64,000 nt of DNA from Corynebacterium doosanense CAU 212 = DSM 45436 (GCF_000767055.1 NZ_CP006764.1:434001-498000); one strand, 5' to 3'. Shown: positions 27,862-36,626, counted from the stretch's first letter. Program-made: numbers and translations. The notes: generated from the sequence alone by a model not told the origin.

Positions 27862-28770
27862 TCAGCGCCCGAACAGCCACGCGATGACGAGCATCGCGGG
27901 CATGGACAGGAACGTGGTCAGGAACACGGTGTCCCGGGCGATGGTTTCGCCCCTGCGGTAGGTCGCGGCGTAGTTGTACACGTTCTGCGCCGTCGGTAGT
28001 GCGGAGAGGATCACGGCGGCGTACATGAGGTCGCCCCGCACGCCGATGACCAGGCAGATAAGCCACGCAACCACAGGCATGCCCGCGATCTTCAGCGCGG
28101 TGGCCGCCAGCGTGCCCACCCGGTCGGGCCGTGAAGAGAGCACCCCGCCCGCGGTGAGCGAGGCGCCGAAGCTCATGAGGATCATGGGGATGGACGCGCC
28201 GCCGAGGATGCGGATCGGCTCCATGACCGGGTCCGGAATGGTGAGGTCCGAGATCGACACGAGCAGGCCCGCGACCGAGGCGAGAACGACGGGCGAGAGC
28301 AGCGCGTCCCGCACCGACCTGCCCACCCCGGAGGAGCCGAGGAACGCGAGGATGACGGGCGTGAACACCGCCATCTGGATCATCAGCGTGGGAATGACGT
28401 GGGTCGCCTCACCCAGGACATAAATGGACACGGGCAGGCCCATGTTCACGGAGTTGTAGTAGCTGGAGGAGGCCGCGCCCATCGTCGTGGTCGCCCGGTC
28501 CTGTCGGAAGAACAGCCGGGAGAGGGCGAGGTAGATGAGCGATGTGAGCACGGTCGCCAGGGAGACGACCACCAGCACCGGGGAGGCGAAGTGCCCCGGG
28601 TCGGACACCGCGACGGAGGAGAAGATCAGCGAGGGGGTGGCCGCGTAGAAGGCCACCCGGTTGAACATCAGCCGGGCGTCGCCCGGTCCGATGATCCCGC
28701 GCCGCGCCAGCAGCCACCCCGTGCCGATGACGGCGAAGATGATGGCGAAGGCGGTGAAGACATCAAACAC
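27862..28770 (-). CDS. AEC-family (auxin efflux carrier-like) transporter
   Basis: Integral membrane permease of 302 aa with about ten hydrophobic segments and a central polar loop. N-terminus FDVFTAFAIIFAVIGTGWLLARRG and the C-terminal ILSALPTAQNVYNYAATYRRG match the AEC family. Substrate unknown (organic anions in relatives). It starts 6 bp after menA with RBS GAGGTG and is likely co-transcribed with it. Confidence 0.85.
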   Translation of the reverse strand: MFDVFTAFAIIFAVIGTGWLLARRGIIGPGDARLMFNRVAFYAATPSLIFSSVAVSDPGHFASPVLVVVSLATVLTSLIYLALSRLFFRQDRATTTMGAASSSYYNSVNMGLPVSIYVLGEATHVIPTLMIQMAVFTPVILAFLGSSGVGRSVRDALLSPVVLASVAGLLVSISDLTIPDPVMEPIRILGGASIPMILMSFGASLTAGGVLSSRPDRVGTLAATALKIAGMPVVAWLICLVIGVRGDLMYAAVILSALPTAQNVYNYAATYRRGETIARDTVFLTTFLSMPAMLVIAWLFGR

Positions 28771-28776
28771 CTCGGA

Positions 28777-29682
28777 TCAGGCTCCGATAAACAGCAGCGC
28801 GGCGGTGACCAGGGACCACACGAGCATGGCCCGGCCGTTGGCCCCCAGCACGGGGATGAGTTCGGCGCCCCGCGCCCCGCGGGCGACCCGGGCGATGCCG
28901 GGGTAGGCGAGGGGAGCGACCAGCACGCCGATGGCGAGCGGCCACCACGCGAGGGTGAGCAGGGCGGAGACGAGGAAGGGGACGGAGGTCAGGGAGATGA
29001 AGAGGCGTCGGGAACGGGCGTCGCCAAGCGTCACCGCCATGGTGCGTTTCCCGGCCTCGGTGTCGGAGGGGATGTCGCGGATGTTGTTGGCCAGGTTGAC
29101 GCTGGCGGAGATGGAGCCGATGGCGACGGCGCAGGCCACGCCCACCCAGGTCACCGTGCTGGCCTGGGTGTACTGCGTTCCCAGAACCGCGACGAGCCCG
29201 AAGAAGACAAACACGGCGATCTCGCCGAGCCCGCGGTAACCGTAGGGGTTCTTGCCTCCGGTGTAGAACCAGGCGCCGGCGATGCACACCGCGCCGACGA
29301 GGATGAACCACCAGGCGCTGAGCAGGGACAGCACGATCCCGGCGACCCCGGCGACGCCGAACGCGATGAACGCCGCGCGTTTGACGTGCGCGGGACGGGC
29401 CAGCCGACCACCGGTCAACCGGGTCGGGCCGGTGCGGTCCTCGTCGGTTCCGCGGATGCCGTCGGAGTAGTCGTTGGCGTAGTTGACGCCGATGATCAGT
29501 GCCCAGGCGACCACGAGAGCGAGCAGTGCCCGCACCCAGGACCACTGGCCCGCGAAGGCGGCGGCGCCGGTGCCGACGATGACGGGGCTGAACGCGTTGG
29601 CCCACGTGTGCGGGCGTGCCGCCTGGAACCAGTCCCGGGGCGTGGCAGAGAAGGTGCCGGAGAAGTCAGACATGACCGTCAT
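28777..29682 (-). CDS. menA: 1,4-dihydroxy-2-naphthoate polyprenyltransferase
   Basis: Membrane prenyltransferase that joins the polyprenyl chain to dihydroxynaphthoate in menaquinone synthesis. UbiA-family aspartate motifs NYANDYSDGIRGTDEDRTGP and NLANNIRDIPSDTEAGKRT are present, with 8-9 membrane helices. About 301 aa. Two close ATGs (29682 and 29673) are possible; the RBS GGGGA is badly spaced for either. Divergent from the glycosyltransferase gene. Confidence 0.92.
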   Translation of the reverse strand: MTVMSDFSGTFSATPRDWFQAARPHTWANAFSPVIVGTGAAAFAGQWSWVRALLALVVAWALIIGVNYANDYSDGIRGTDEDRTGPTRLTGGRLARPAHVKRAAFIAFGVAGVAGIVLSLLSAWWFILVGAVCIAGAWFYTGGKNPYGYRGLGEIAVFVFFGLVAVLGTQYTQASTVTWVGVACAVAIGSISASVNLANNIRDIPSDTEAGKRTMAVTLGDARSRRLFISLTSVPFLVSALLTLAWWPLAIGVLVAPLAYPGIARVARGARGAELIPVLGANGRAMLVWSLVTAALLFIGA

Positions 29683-29780
29683 TGTTCCCCATCGATCGCA
29701 CCGTGCGGATCTCCGGGTGGGGCACGGCTACAGTGTGGGAGGTATTTATCACCGCGGCGGTACGGAAGGGAGGGGTCACC

Positions 29781-30650
29781 TTGTGGATTGACTATGTCGC
29801 CCATCAGGTCGCCACGGCCGTGCCGAACTTCCTTCGCTCCGTACCGCTCATGGTGGGCAACCGGGTGTCCCGGCGACGGATCCCCGCCACCTCAGCGGAG
29901 AACGTGATCATCTCCCTGACCAGCCACGGAAAGCGTCTTCGGCACGTCCACCTGACCATCGAGTCCATCGTGCGCGGCAACCTTTCTGCCCCGGTGATCC
30001 TGTGGCTCGACCCGGAGGACTTCGACGCCGAGTGGCCGCCGTCGCTGCGTCGGCTGGTCGCCCGCGGCCTCGACGTGCGCCGTTCGCCGGGCCATTTCGG
30101 CCCGCACACGAAGTACTGGGGCACGTTCCAGGAGGTCGCCGGGACCGGCACACGCGTGGTCACCGTCGATGACGACATGATCTACCCCGAATGGTTCCTC
30201 GAACGGCTCCTGTTCATCGCCCAGCTGCGTTCGGACTGCGTCGTGGCGTACCGGGCGCACAGGATCGAGCTTCGCGACGGCCACCTGCTGCCCTACAAGA
30301 AGTGGAGCGCCGCCAACACCTCGGACGCCTCCCTCCTGCACTTCGCCACCGGCGTCTCCGGGGTGTTCTACCCGGCGGATTTCGTGGCCTACGTGGTGGC
30401 GCAGGGGGAGGCCTTCATGGAGGTGTCCCCGCGTGCCGACGACGTCTGGCTACACGTCTGCGCACTGCGCTCGAACCATCCCGTCCGGCAGGTCTTCTCC
30501 CATCCGCGCAACTTCGCCGTCAACCCGCCGGCGCAGCGGGAGGCGCTGCGCGTGGGCAACCTCTCGGGTGGCAACGACGTGCAGATCTCCCGGGCCTACA
30601 CCGCCGACGACGTGGCCCGGCTGGTGGAGATCGCCGCGGCGGAGGACTAG
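29781..30650 (+). CDS. Putative glycosyltransferase (GT-A-like)
   Basis: A protein of 289 aa. It has a typical start (NVIISLTSHGKRLRHVHLTI) and a central DxD-type motif RVVTVDDDMIYPEWFL, which in GT-A enzymes binds the metal and sugar nucleotide. HFATGVSGVFYP follows. The sugar donor is unknown; a cell-wall polysaccharide role is likely in this genus. TTG at 29781 follows AAGGGAGG by 8 nt; longer frames lack an RBS. Its TAG shares a CTAG with the menE stop. Confidence 0.7.
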   Translation: MWIDYVAHQVATAVPNFLRSVPLMVGNRVSRRRIPATSAENVIISLTSHGKRLRHVHLTIESIVRGNLSAPVILWLDPEDFDAEWPPSLRRLVARGLDVRRSPGHFGPHTKYWGTFQEVAGTGTRVVTVDDDMIYPEWFLERLLFIAQLRSDCVVAYRAHRIELRDGHLLPYKKWSAANTSDASLLHFATGVSGVFYPADFVAYVVAQGEAFMEVSPRADDVWLHVCALRSNHPVRQVFSHPRNFAVNPPAQREALRVGNLSGGNDVQISRAYTADDVARLVEIAAAED

Positions 30651-31789
30651 TCCGACACAGGCTGGAACAGCCCCGCCACCGCCCGGCGATCCACCTTGCC
30701 CGGGCCGATGAGCGGGAGCGCGTCGACCTTGCGCAGGTCCTTGGGGATCTGCCAGCGCGGGAGGTGATCGAGGTTCTCCATCACCTCCGACACCGTGGCG
30801 CTTCCCTCGTAGGCGGCGACGACGGCCTGCCCGAAGCGTGGATGGGGGATGCCGACGACGCAGGCGTGGGAGACGCCGTCGACAAGCATCAGTTCCCGCT
30901 CGAGGACCTCGGGGTGGAGTTTGAGTCCGCCGGTGTCGATGACGGCGTCGAGTCGGCCCGTCACGACGAGGCGGCCGTCGGAGATCTCGCCGCCGTCGGA
31001 GGTGGCGAACCAGCCGTCCTCCGCGAAGGCCTCGTGACCCGGGGCGTTCCGGTAACCGGCGGCGATCATCGGCCCGCCGAGGTGGATGCGCCCGCCGGTG
31101 ACCCGCACCTTCGCGCCGGGAATCGGCCGGCCGTCGTAGACGCATCCGCCGGCCGTCTCCGAGGATCCGTAGGTGGTCACCACGTTGATGCGCAGGTCCT
31201 CCGCCGCGCGCAGCAGCTGTGGATTGGTCGCGGCCCCGCCGACCAGCACCGCGTCAAAGGCCCGCAGCGCCTCGATGCCGGCGAGGGTGTCCATGGCCTT
31301 TGCCAGCTGCATCGGAGCCAGGGAGGTGTACGAGCGATCGCCGGTGGCGGCAAGCTCACCTGCGGCAGCGGCGAACTTATCGACGTCGAATCCAGCCGAC
31401 ACGTCCAGGCACAACGGGTCGATACCCGCGATGAGCGAACGCACCAGCACCTGGATGCCGGCGATGTGGTGGGCGGGCATAGCGAGCAGCCACTGCCCGG
31501 ACCCACCGAGGACGTGGTGGGTGGCATCGGCGCTGGCCACGAGGTTGGCGGGCGTGAGCTGCGCGCCCTTGGGGGTGCCGGTGGAACCCGAGGTGGCCAC
31601 GACCAGGGCCACGTCCGCGGAGATCGGCTGGCCCGCCAGCTGTGAGCGGCGCAGGAGCTCGGTGCGCTCGCGGTCATGCGCGGGGACGGGGAGGTAGGTG
31701 GCCTGTCCGGCGATGGCGTCTTCCAGGGCGTCGAGAAGCGTCGCCGGGTTACGGGGGTCGACGGGGAGGACGTCGAGGGTGCGGGTCAT
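30647..31789 (-). CDS. menE: o-Succinylbenzoate-CoA ligase
   Basis: AMP-forming acyl-CoA ligase of 380 aa in menaquinone synthesis. The P-loop VVATSGSTGTPKGAQL is near residue 66. YGSSETAGGCVYDG and the hinge DGRLVVTGRLDAVIDTGGLK are present; the C-terminal lysine is in DLRKVDALPLIGPGKVDR. Short for the family, as usual in actinobacteria. The ATG at 31789 overlaps the stop of the upstream gene by 4 bp. Confidence 0.92.
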   Translation of the reverse strand: MTRTLDVLPVDPRNPATLLDALEDAIAGQATYLPVPAHDRERTELLRRSQLAGQPISADVALVVATSGSTGTPKGAQLTPANLVASADATHHVLGGSGQWLLAMPAHHIAGIQVLVRSLIAGIDPLCLDVSAGFDVDKFAAAAGELAATGDRSYTSLAPMQLAKAMDTLAGIEALRAFDAVLVGGAATNPQLLRAAEDLRINVVTTYGSSETAGGCVYDGRPIPGAKVRVTGGRIHLGGPMIAAGYRNAPGHEAFAEDGWFATSDGGEISDGRLVVTGRLDAVIDTGGLKLHPEVLERELMLVDGVSHACVVGIPHPRFGQAVVAAYEGSATVSEVMENLDHLPRWQIPKDLRKVDALPLIGPGKVDRRAVAGLFQPVSD

Positions 31790-32148
31790 GCCTTCTTCAC
31801 TACGGAGCACTTGAGATACATCTGACCCGCGCCGGGGATCTTGGCGGCGATGTCGTGACCGTTGACGGGTTCGTCGAGAAGTTTGATGCCGGTGACCTTC
31901 GTGCCGCGTTTGATCGGGGCCCCGCCTTTGACGTTGAGGTTCTCGGTGACCGTGACGGTGTCCCCGTCGACGAGCTGGTTGCCCACCGCGTCGAGGAACT
32001 TGGGGGCGGCCTCGGCAGCGTCGGTCGTTTCGGCGGTCGCGGTGGTTTCCTCGAACTCATGCCCGCACATGGGGCAGACGATCAGCGCGCCGTCCTGGTA
32101 GGTGTACTCGCTGGCGCATTCCGGGCACGGCGGCAGGTTTTCGCTCAT
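31786..32148 (-). CDS. PhnA/YjdM-like zinc-ribbon protein
   Basis: A 120-aa protein. The N-terminal zinc ribbon reads LPPCPECASEYTYQDG with CPMCGHEF; the C-terminal domain (DGDTVTVTENLNVKGG to MYLKCSVVKKA) matches the PhnA/YjdM family. Despite the old name, a phosphonate role is not established. ATG at 32148 comes just before the first Cys pair. Coupled to menE through ATGA. Confidence 0.88.
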   Translation of the reverse strand: MSENLPPCPECASEYTYQDGALIVCPMCGHEFEETTATAETTDAAEAAPKFLDAVGNQLVDGDTVTVTENLNVKGGAPIKRGTKVTGIKLLDEPVNGHDIAAKIPGAGQMYLKCSVVKKA

Positions 32149-32263
32149 GGGGGAGACTCTAGCCGGGTTCACAGGTGGTGTTCGAACAACTCGACGAGGC
32201 GTGTCCACCCCGGTTGTTATCGTGTGCCGCGTAACAGAAATTTTCTCATCCGGGGGGATAACA

Positions 32264-33667
32264 ATGCAGGTCACTGCACCTTTCTTGAATCGGCTCACGG
32301 ACGGCGAACTCGTCCACGAACTCACCACCGCGCACGGCGGCATGACGGTCAATCAGGCCGCGTTTGTGCTTCACCTGGCGGAGTTTGACCGTCGGGAGCT
32401 CTACCGCGAACAGGGTGCCTCGTCGACGGTCGCGTGGCTGGGCAGGCGGCTGAACATCGGCAGGTCGGCGGCCTATGGATACGTGCAGACGTCCAAGTCC
32501 GTCGTCGGTTTCCCGTCGGTCGCCGCAGCGTTTCTCGCAGGCGAGCTCACCTACTCCCAGGTGCAGCTCCTGTGCAGGTATCTCACGGAAAGCAACGAAC
32601 TCGAGCTGCTGGCGCTGGCCACGTCGATGTCCGTGCGTGAGCTGGAGATGGCGCTGGCCGGCCACCCGCCGGGAGGGGAGGGGGAGGGCGGCGAGCGGCC
32701 GCGGACGGACCACTTCGATGTGTGGATCGACGACCACGGGCGCTACCGGTTCAGTGGCGAGCTCTCGCCCGCGCTCGGCGCGCAGTTCCTGGCGGCGATC
32801 AAGATCGGTGAGCTCGCCAACGTCCGGGATCTGGCGGAGATCGAGGAGGAGAGGCTTGACGACGACAACGAGCTTGACCACCTCCTCGCCGAGGCAGACG
32901 CCCCGGAAAAGGAGCGGTCCGTCACGCGCTTTGGCCCCGCCATGAAGGCCGATCTACTGCCGGGGTTCATCGGGATGGTGAACCTCGCGCGTTCCTCGAA
33001 GACGAGCGCGGCGCGGGCGCCGGGTGCCCAGGTGCACGTGGTGGTCACCGAGGACGGGCACGCCTTCATGCCGCTCAACCCCGCGGCTCCCTCCGAATCG
33101 CTGCTCGGACTGGTCAACGACGGTGAGCTACGCGGCTACCTGCTCGACTCGAAGGGGGTCGCGCTGAAGATGGGCCGCAAGAGGCGCCTGGCCTCGCGGT
33201 CCCAGGAGTCGGCGCTGCTGGTGACCTGGCAGTTCCGGTGCGCCACGCCCGGCTGCTGTCACACAAGATTCCTGGAGTTCCACCACATCAAGCCCTGGCA
33301 GGAGGGTGGACTGACAGACATGGAGAACCTGATCCCGTTGTGCTCCTCCTGTCACGCGCTGGTCACCGACGGGCAGATCCAGATCATTGAGCATCCCACC
33401 GATGCGCACCGCCTGGTGTTTCTGTTCACCGACGGGACCCGGTTTGTGTCGCTGAACCGGGGGATGCCGGTGAGGGACGACTCCGACAAGGACGTGATCA
33501 CCGCAAAGCCCGCCGTCGTCGCAGTCGGGGACTGGGACGAGAACCCTGACCTCGGGTTCGCGGACGATGACGGTGATGACAGCGAAAAATCGTCCAGACG
33601 TCTGGACGATTTCAGCAGCCCTGTGGAACAGATGCTGGAGGAGTTACTCGCTGGAGTGGGTGCCTAG
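32264..33667 (+). CDS. DUF222/13E12-family protein with C-terminal HNH nuclease domain
   Basis: 467 aa. Residues 1-300 form the DUF222 region typical of the mycobacterial 13E12 repeat family (LTYSQVQLLCRYL, VWIDDHGRYRFSGELSP). An HNH domain at about 325-370 has CATPGCCHTRFLEFHHIKPW and NLIPLCSSCHALV. ATG at 32264 with GGGGGGAT upstream. These genes are often multicopy and linked to mobile DNA; their function is unknown. Two oddities: residues about 442-449 (SSRRLDDF) are encoded by the 26-bp palindrome, and the TAG stop lies in the target duplication of the transposon. Confidence 0.88.
   Translation: MQVTAPFLNRLTDGELVHELTTAHGGMTVNQAAFVLHLAEFDRRELYREQGASSTVAWLGRRLNIGRSAAYGYVQTSKSVVGFPSVAAAFLAGELTYSQVQLLCRYLTESNELELLALATSMSVRELEMALAGHPPGGEGEGGERPRTDHFDVWIDDHGRYRFSGELSPALGAQFLAAIKIGELANVRDLAEIEEERLDDDNELDHLLAEADAPEKERSVTRFGPAMKADLLPGFIGMVNLARSSKTSAARAPGAQVHVVVTEDGHAFMPLNPAAPSESLLGLVNDGELRGYLLDSKGVALKMGRKRRLASRSQESALLVTWQFRCATPGCCHTRFLEFHHIKPWQEGGLTDMENLIPLCSSCHALVTDGQIQIIEHPTDAHRLVFLFTDGTRFVSLNRGMPVRDDSDKDVITAKPAVVAVGDWDENPDLGFADDDGDDSEKSSRRLDDFSSPVEQMLEELLAGVGA
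33587..33612. repeat. 26-bp palindrome inside the HNH gene
   Basis: Perfect palindrome with the core GTCCAGACGTCTGGAC, read in frame as SSRRLDDF. Identical over 26 bp to the one at 26010-26035. Confidence 0.95.
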
Positions 33668-33668
33668 T
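33663..33668. repeat. Left target-site duplication CCTAGT
   Basis: CCTAGT directly precedes the left inverted repeat and matches 41116-41121. It fits NCTAGN, the target recalled for IS481. It contains the TAG stop of the HNH gene. Confidence 0.9.
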
Positions 33669-34653
33669 TGTACTGACCGGGGACGTTGATCAATCGTGAG
33701 AAGGGCGGCTGGCCTCCGCAGGCGGTGTGCGGTCGGTGCTGGTTGTACTCGTGGAGCCAGTCGGTGAGGGCATCGCGGCGTTCTTTCTCGCTCGTGTAGC
33801 AGCGCGCATATGCCCAGCCGTCGGCCATGGTGCGGTGGAATCGCTCGACCTTGCCGTTGGTCTGTGGGCGGTATGGCCGCGTTCGCTTCGGAGTGATCGA
33901 TAGAGCCTCGCACGTGTCTCGCCACAGGTGAGAGCGGTACGCACCACCGTTATCGGACAAGATGCGCTCAATAGCGACCCCTCGGTCGGCGAACCACTCG
34001 ACCGCTCGATGCAGGACTCCGACGGCGGTGGCAGCGGATTCGTCGTTGTGAACCTCGGTGTAGGCGACGCGCGAGTGGTCATCGATGATTGTGTGCACGA
34101 ACGCATACCCGAGCTTGGGGTTGCGCCACTTGTTCTTCGGCTTGCCGGGAGTGACGGCACGATTCCTCGATCCTTGACGTCGCCCGACGTATCGCCAGCC
34201 CCCACCGTCGGGGATGTTCCCGAGCTTCTTGACGTCCACGTGCACGAGCGAGCCAGGGTGGTCGTGTTCGTATCGGCGGATCGGATCGCCGGTGGCACGG
34301 TCGACGTAGGAAAGTCGATTCATGCGCGCGGTCGTGAGGATGCGGTGGACCGTGGCCGGGGCGATGCCGAGTCGGGCTGCAAGTTGAACAGGCCCTTCCC
34401 TCAGGCGCATTCGTAGGCTCACGCACCGTTTTGTCGTCTTCTTGCTCGTCTTGTTCGGTGAGGACTTCGGACGTGACGACCGGTCTTGCATCGGCTCGCC
34501 AGCGAGGTAGCGGTCGACCCACCGCTTCACGGTTGGCCACGACACCTGGAAGCGGGCAGCGACTTCGCTGATCGGCCATCCTTCGTCGACGACGAGGCGG
34601 GCGACCTTGAGTCGGTGGCGAGGTGTGAGAGCGGCGTTCGCGTGCGTCGTCAT
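33664..34653 (-). CDS. IS481-family transposase
   Basis: DDE transposase of 329 aa. An N-terminal HTH (VARLVVDEGWPISEVAARFQ, WPTVKRWVDRYLAG) binds the ends. The catalytic residues appear as Asp in LVHVDVKKLG, Asp in ILSDNGGAY and Glu in TNGKVERFHRT. Its C-terminus reads into the left repeat and the stop lies at the element edge. The ATG at 34653 overlaps the permease stop by 4 bp (ATGA), so this transposase is the last gene of the exporter operon, which is unusual for an IS481 member. The gene looks complete. Confidence 0.92.
   Translation of the reverse strand: MTTHANAALTPRHRLKVARLVVDEGWPISEVAARFQVSWPTVKRWVDRYLAGEPMQDRSSRPKSSPNKTSKKTTKRCVSLRMRLREGPVQLAARLGIAPATVHRILTTARMNRLSYVDRATGDPIRRYEHDHPGSLVHVDVKKLGNIPDGGGWRYVGRRQGSRNRAVTPGKPKNKWRNPKLGYAFVHTIIDDHSRVAYTEVHNDESAATAVGVLHRAVEWFADRGVAIERILSDNGGAYRSHLWRDTCEALSITPKRTRPYRPQTNGKVERFHRTMADGWAYARCYTSEKERRDALTDWLHEYNQHRPHTACGGQPPFSRLINVPGQYN
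33669..33693 (+). repeat. Left inverted repeat of the transposon
   Basis: Begins TGTACTGACCGGGG and continues ACGTTGATCAA. Pairs with both right-type repeats. Confidence 0.92.
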
Positions 34654-35402
34654 CGGACCGGCTCCCACTGGAAGCGCCACCGGCCAACGAGAGCAGCGAC
34701 GGCGAGTACAACGCACAGAAGAAACACCGGCATGATCATGGCGGCTAGTGGGTCGCCGTCCCACGCGTGTTGAGCGGCTTCGACGAACCAACGGACGGGT
34801 GAATACTTAACGATCTGCTGAATCGCCGACGGCATCGCCGCCAATGGCGTAAAGGCTCCGGATGTGAGCATGAGCAGGATCATGAGCACGTTCCCTATGC
34901 CCGTAGCGGCAGTGGCGGACGGATAGAGCGCAGCAAGCGCGCAACCCACTGCGAGGAAGGTGCTGAGCCCGATGAGGCACACGGCCAGGACACCTGGGAC
35001 GTGGCTAGGCATGGGCACCCCGAAAACCCCGATCCCAATCGCCAAAGCGGTGAGCATGCCCGCAATACCTACGACGAAGTGCACGGTGAGGCTCGCTGCG
35101 ATGAAGGTGGAACGACGCAGCGGCGTAAGACTCAGGCGTCGGAGTGCGCCCGTGTCACGAAGGGTCAGCATCGCCACGGGCACCTGGAGGACCCCGGTCA
35201 TGGCGAGAACAAGAGAGGCGAAGGCGGGCAGGGTCGCATCGAGGAATCCCCGTCCACCGAACTCCGGTCGCGGATCGTTACCGAAGATCACACCCAAGGC
35301 CAGCACCAAAACCGGCGCGAAACCGAAAGAGAAGAACAGGCCTACAGGGTCGCGGCGCTGGGAGCGCCATAGGGCTTTGAGAAGGGCTCGATATGCGTTC
35401 AT
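34650..35402 (-). CDS. ABC-2 type exporter permease
   Basis: Integral membrane protein of 250 aa with six hydrophobic segments, matching the ABC-2 permease family (DrrB/YadH type): a long N-terminal amphipathic stretch MNAYRALLKALWRSQRRDP, then LRRLSLTPLRRSTFIAASLT and the C-terminal YSPVRWFVEAAQHAWDGD. Works with the ATPase encoded upstream, which it overlaps by 4 bp. It probably exports a drug or lipid; the substrate is unknown. Confidence 0.88.
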   Translation of the reverse strand: MNAYRALLKALWRSQRRDPVGLFFSFGFAPVLVLALGVIFGNDPRPEFGGRGFLDATLPAFASLVLAMTGVLQVPVAMLTLRDTGALRRLSLTPLRRSTFIAASLTVHFVVGIAGMLTALAIGIGVFGVPMPSHVPGVLAVCLIGLSTFLAVGCALAALYPSATAATGIGNVLMILLMLTSGAFTPLAAMPSAIQQIVKYSPVRWFVEAAQHAWDGDPLAAMIMPVFLLCVVLAVAALVGRWRFQWEPVR

Positions 35403-36328
35403 GCCGCCTGCTCCTCGGTGGTGATGTGTCGACCGGTGAGGGCCAGGAAGACGTCTTCAAGGCCGGGGGTCGTCGTGCTCATGCTCGTTACGGTGATGCA
35501 ATGTGCCGCCAGTGCAGCAAGGACGCCCTGCAGCCCGTCCGCAGTGCCGCGGATGGTCAGTTCCCGTCCCTCTGTTCGAGCGCTGGTCACGCCAGGAACT
35601 CCGTTGAGGTCGAACTCTGCGCTAGGCGACGCCGACAGGATGAGCTTCGCCGTGGTTTCGCCGGCGTGTTGCTGGATGAGGGAAGCCACTGTGTCCAAAG
35701 CAACCAACCGGCCGTGGTCGATGATGGCTACACGGTCGCATAGCCGTTCGGCCTCCTCCATGTAGTGGGTTGTGAGAACGACCGTTGCACCGCTATCGCG
35801 GACGTGCTCGACGGTGTCCCACATGTTTCGACGTGACTGAGGATCGAGAGCGGTGGTGAGCTCGTCCAAGAAGGCGAGCTGGGGACGGTTGATCAAGGCG
35901 AGGGCGACGAACACTCGTTGACGCTCCCCACCCGAGAGCCTGTCAACGCGGGCGTTGGCCTTGTCCTTGATCCCCAGATCCTTCAGCAGTTCGCGCCAAG
36001 GCCGCGGACGCTCGTAGAGGGCGGAGTAGAGCTCGAGGGCGTCCTGCACAGTGAGGCGAGGTGGCAGGGCCGCGCTTTGCAGCTGGACCCCAATTTGCTG
36101 AGCCAACGAGTGCTGGTCCTTGATGGGGTCGCAGCCGAGCACCTCGACGTGCCCAGACGAGGGGCGGTCCAGTCCTTCCAGGCAGTTCAACAGGGTCGTC
36201 TTACCAGCACCATTCGGGCCCACGACCCCGAAGATCTCTCCTTCGCGGACCTTGAAGGAGACGTCTTCGAGGGCAGTGAAGCTGCCGAAGTTGCGGCTGA
36301 CAGCCGCACAGCTCACGACATTCTTCAT
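35399..36328 (-). CDS. ABC exporter ATPase subunit
   Basis: 309 aa. Walker A is GPNGAGKTTLLNCLEG (about residues 36-51), the signature is RLSGGERQRVFVALAL and Walker B is LAFLDELTTALDP, where the usual Pro-Thr-Thr-Gly reads Leu-Thr-Thr-Ala. The switch His is VLTTHYMEEAERL. The C-terminal extension (ITVTSMSTTTPGLEDVFLAL) is typical of DrrA-type drug-export ATPases. It overlaps the AbrB gene by 4 bp. Confidence 0.92.
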   Translation of the reverse strand: MKNVVSCAAVSRNFGSFTALEDVSFKVREGEIFGVVGPNGAGKTTLLNCLEGLDRPSSGHVEVLGCDPIKDQHSLAQQIGVQLQSAALPPRLTVQDALELYSALYERPRPWRELLKDLGIKDKANARVDRLSGGERQRVFVALALINRPQLAFLDELTTALDPQSRRNMWDTVEHVRDSGATVVLTTHYMEEAERLCDRVAIIDHGRLVALDTVASLIQQHAGETTAKLILSASPSAEFDLNGVPGVTSARTEGRELTIRGTADGLQGVLAALAAHCITVTSMSTTTPGLEDVFLALTGRHITTEEQAA

Positions 36329-36573
36329 CCCTCATCACCCTCGGAGTCCACGGGGGCCTGATGGCTAGGCATCGCCTGCATGACGATCTGATCGAGCGTC
36401 TCCTGGCGCATCAAAGCGATCCCTTGGTTCGCGTCAGCGAGCAGGAGCAGGGTGTCGCCCGGGTGAATATCGAAGAGCTCCCGCGCACCCTTGGGGATGA
36501 CGACCTGTCCCTTGGGGCCGACCTTGACCGTCGCGGCGTACTTGCCCGGTGGGGGCGTTTGATCCATGTCCAT
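36325..36573 (-). CDS. AbrB/SpoVT-MazE-type transcription factor
   Basis: 82 aa. The swapped-hairpin domain is YAATVKVGPKGQVVIPKGAR then ELFDIHPGDTLLLLADANQG, followed by a short acidic tail. First gene of the operon AbrB, ATPase, permease, transposase, all joined by 4-bp overlaps. RBS AGGAGGT lies 4 nt before the ATG. A large inverted repeat over its promoter suggests autoregulation. Confidence 0.88.
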   Translation of the reverse strand: MDMDQTPPPGKYAATVKVGPKGQVVIPKGARELFDIHPGDTLLLLADANQGIALMRQETLDQIVMQAMPSHQAPVDSEGDEG

Positions 36574-36577
36574 GCTG

Positions 36578-36626
36578 ACCTCCTGGTTGGTGCCACAAGT
36601 ATAACAAGTGGCACCAACCAGGAGGT
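36578..36626 (-). promoter_or_regulatory. Promoter-operator of the AbrB-ABC-transposase operon
   Basis: A perfect inverted repeat with 19-bp arms, ACCTCCTGGTTGGTGCCAC (36578-36596) and GTGGCACCAACCAGGAGGT (36608-36626), separated by 11 bp. On the minus strand the spacer reads TTGTTATACTT and contains a -10-like TTATACT. The inner arms GGTGCCAC/GTGGCACC frame the -10 as an operator would. One arm includes the RBS of the AbrB gene. Confidence 0.75.

Noticed and set aside
28399..29907. Plus-strand frame of 502 codons across the AEC gene and menA
   Set aside because: Gly/Asp/His-rich shadow; the minus-strand frames have membrane helices and UbiA motifs.
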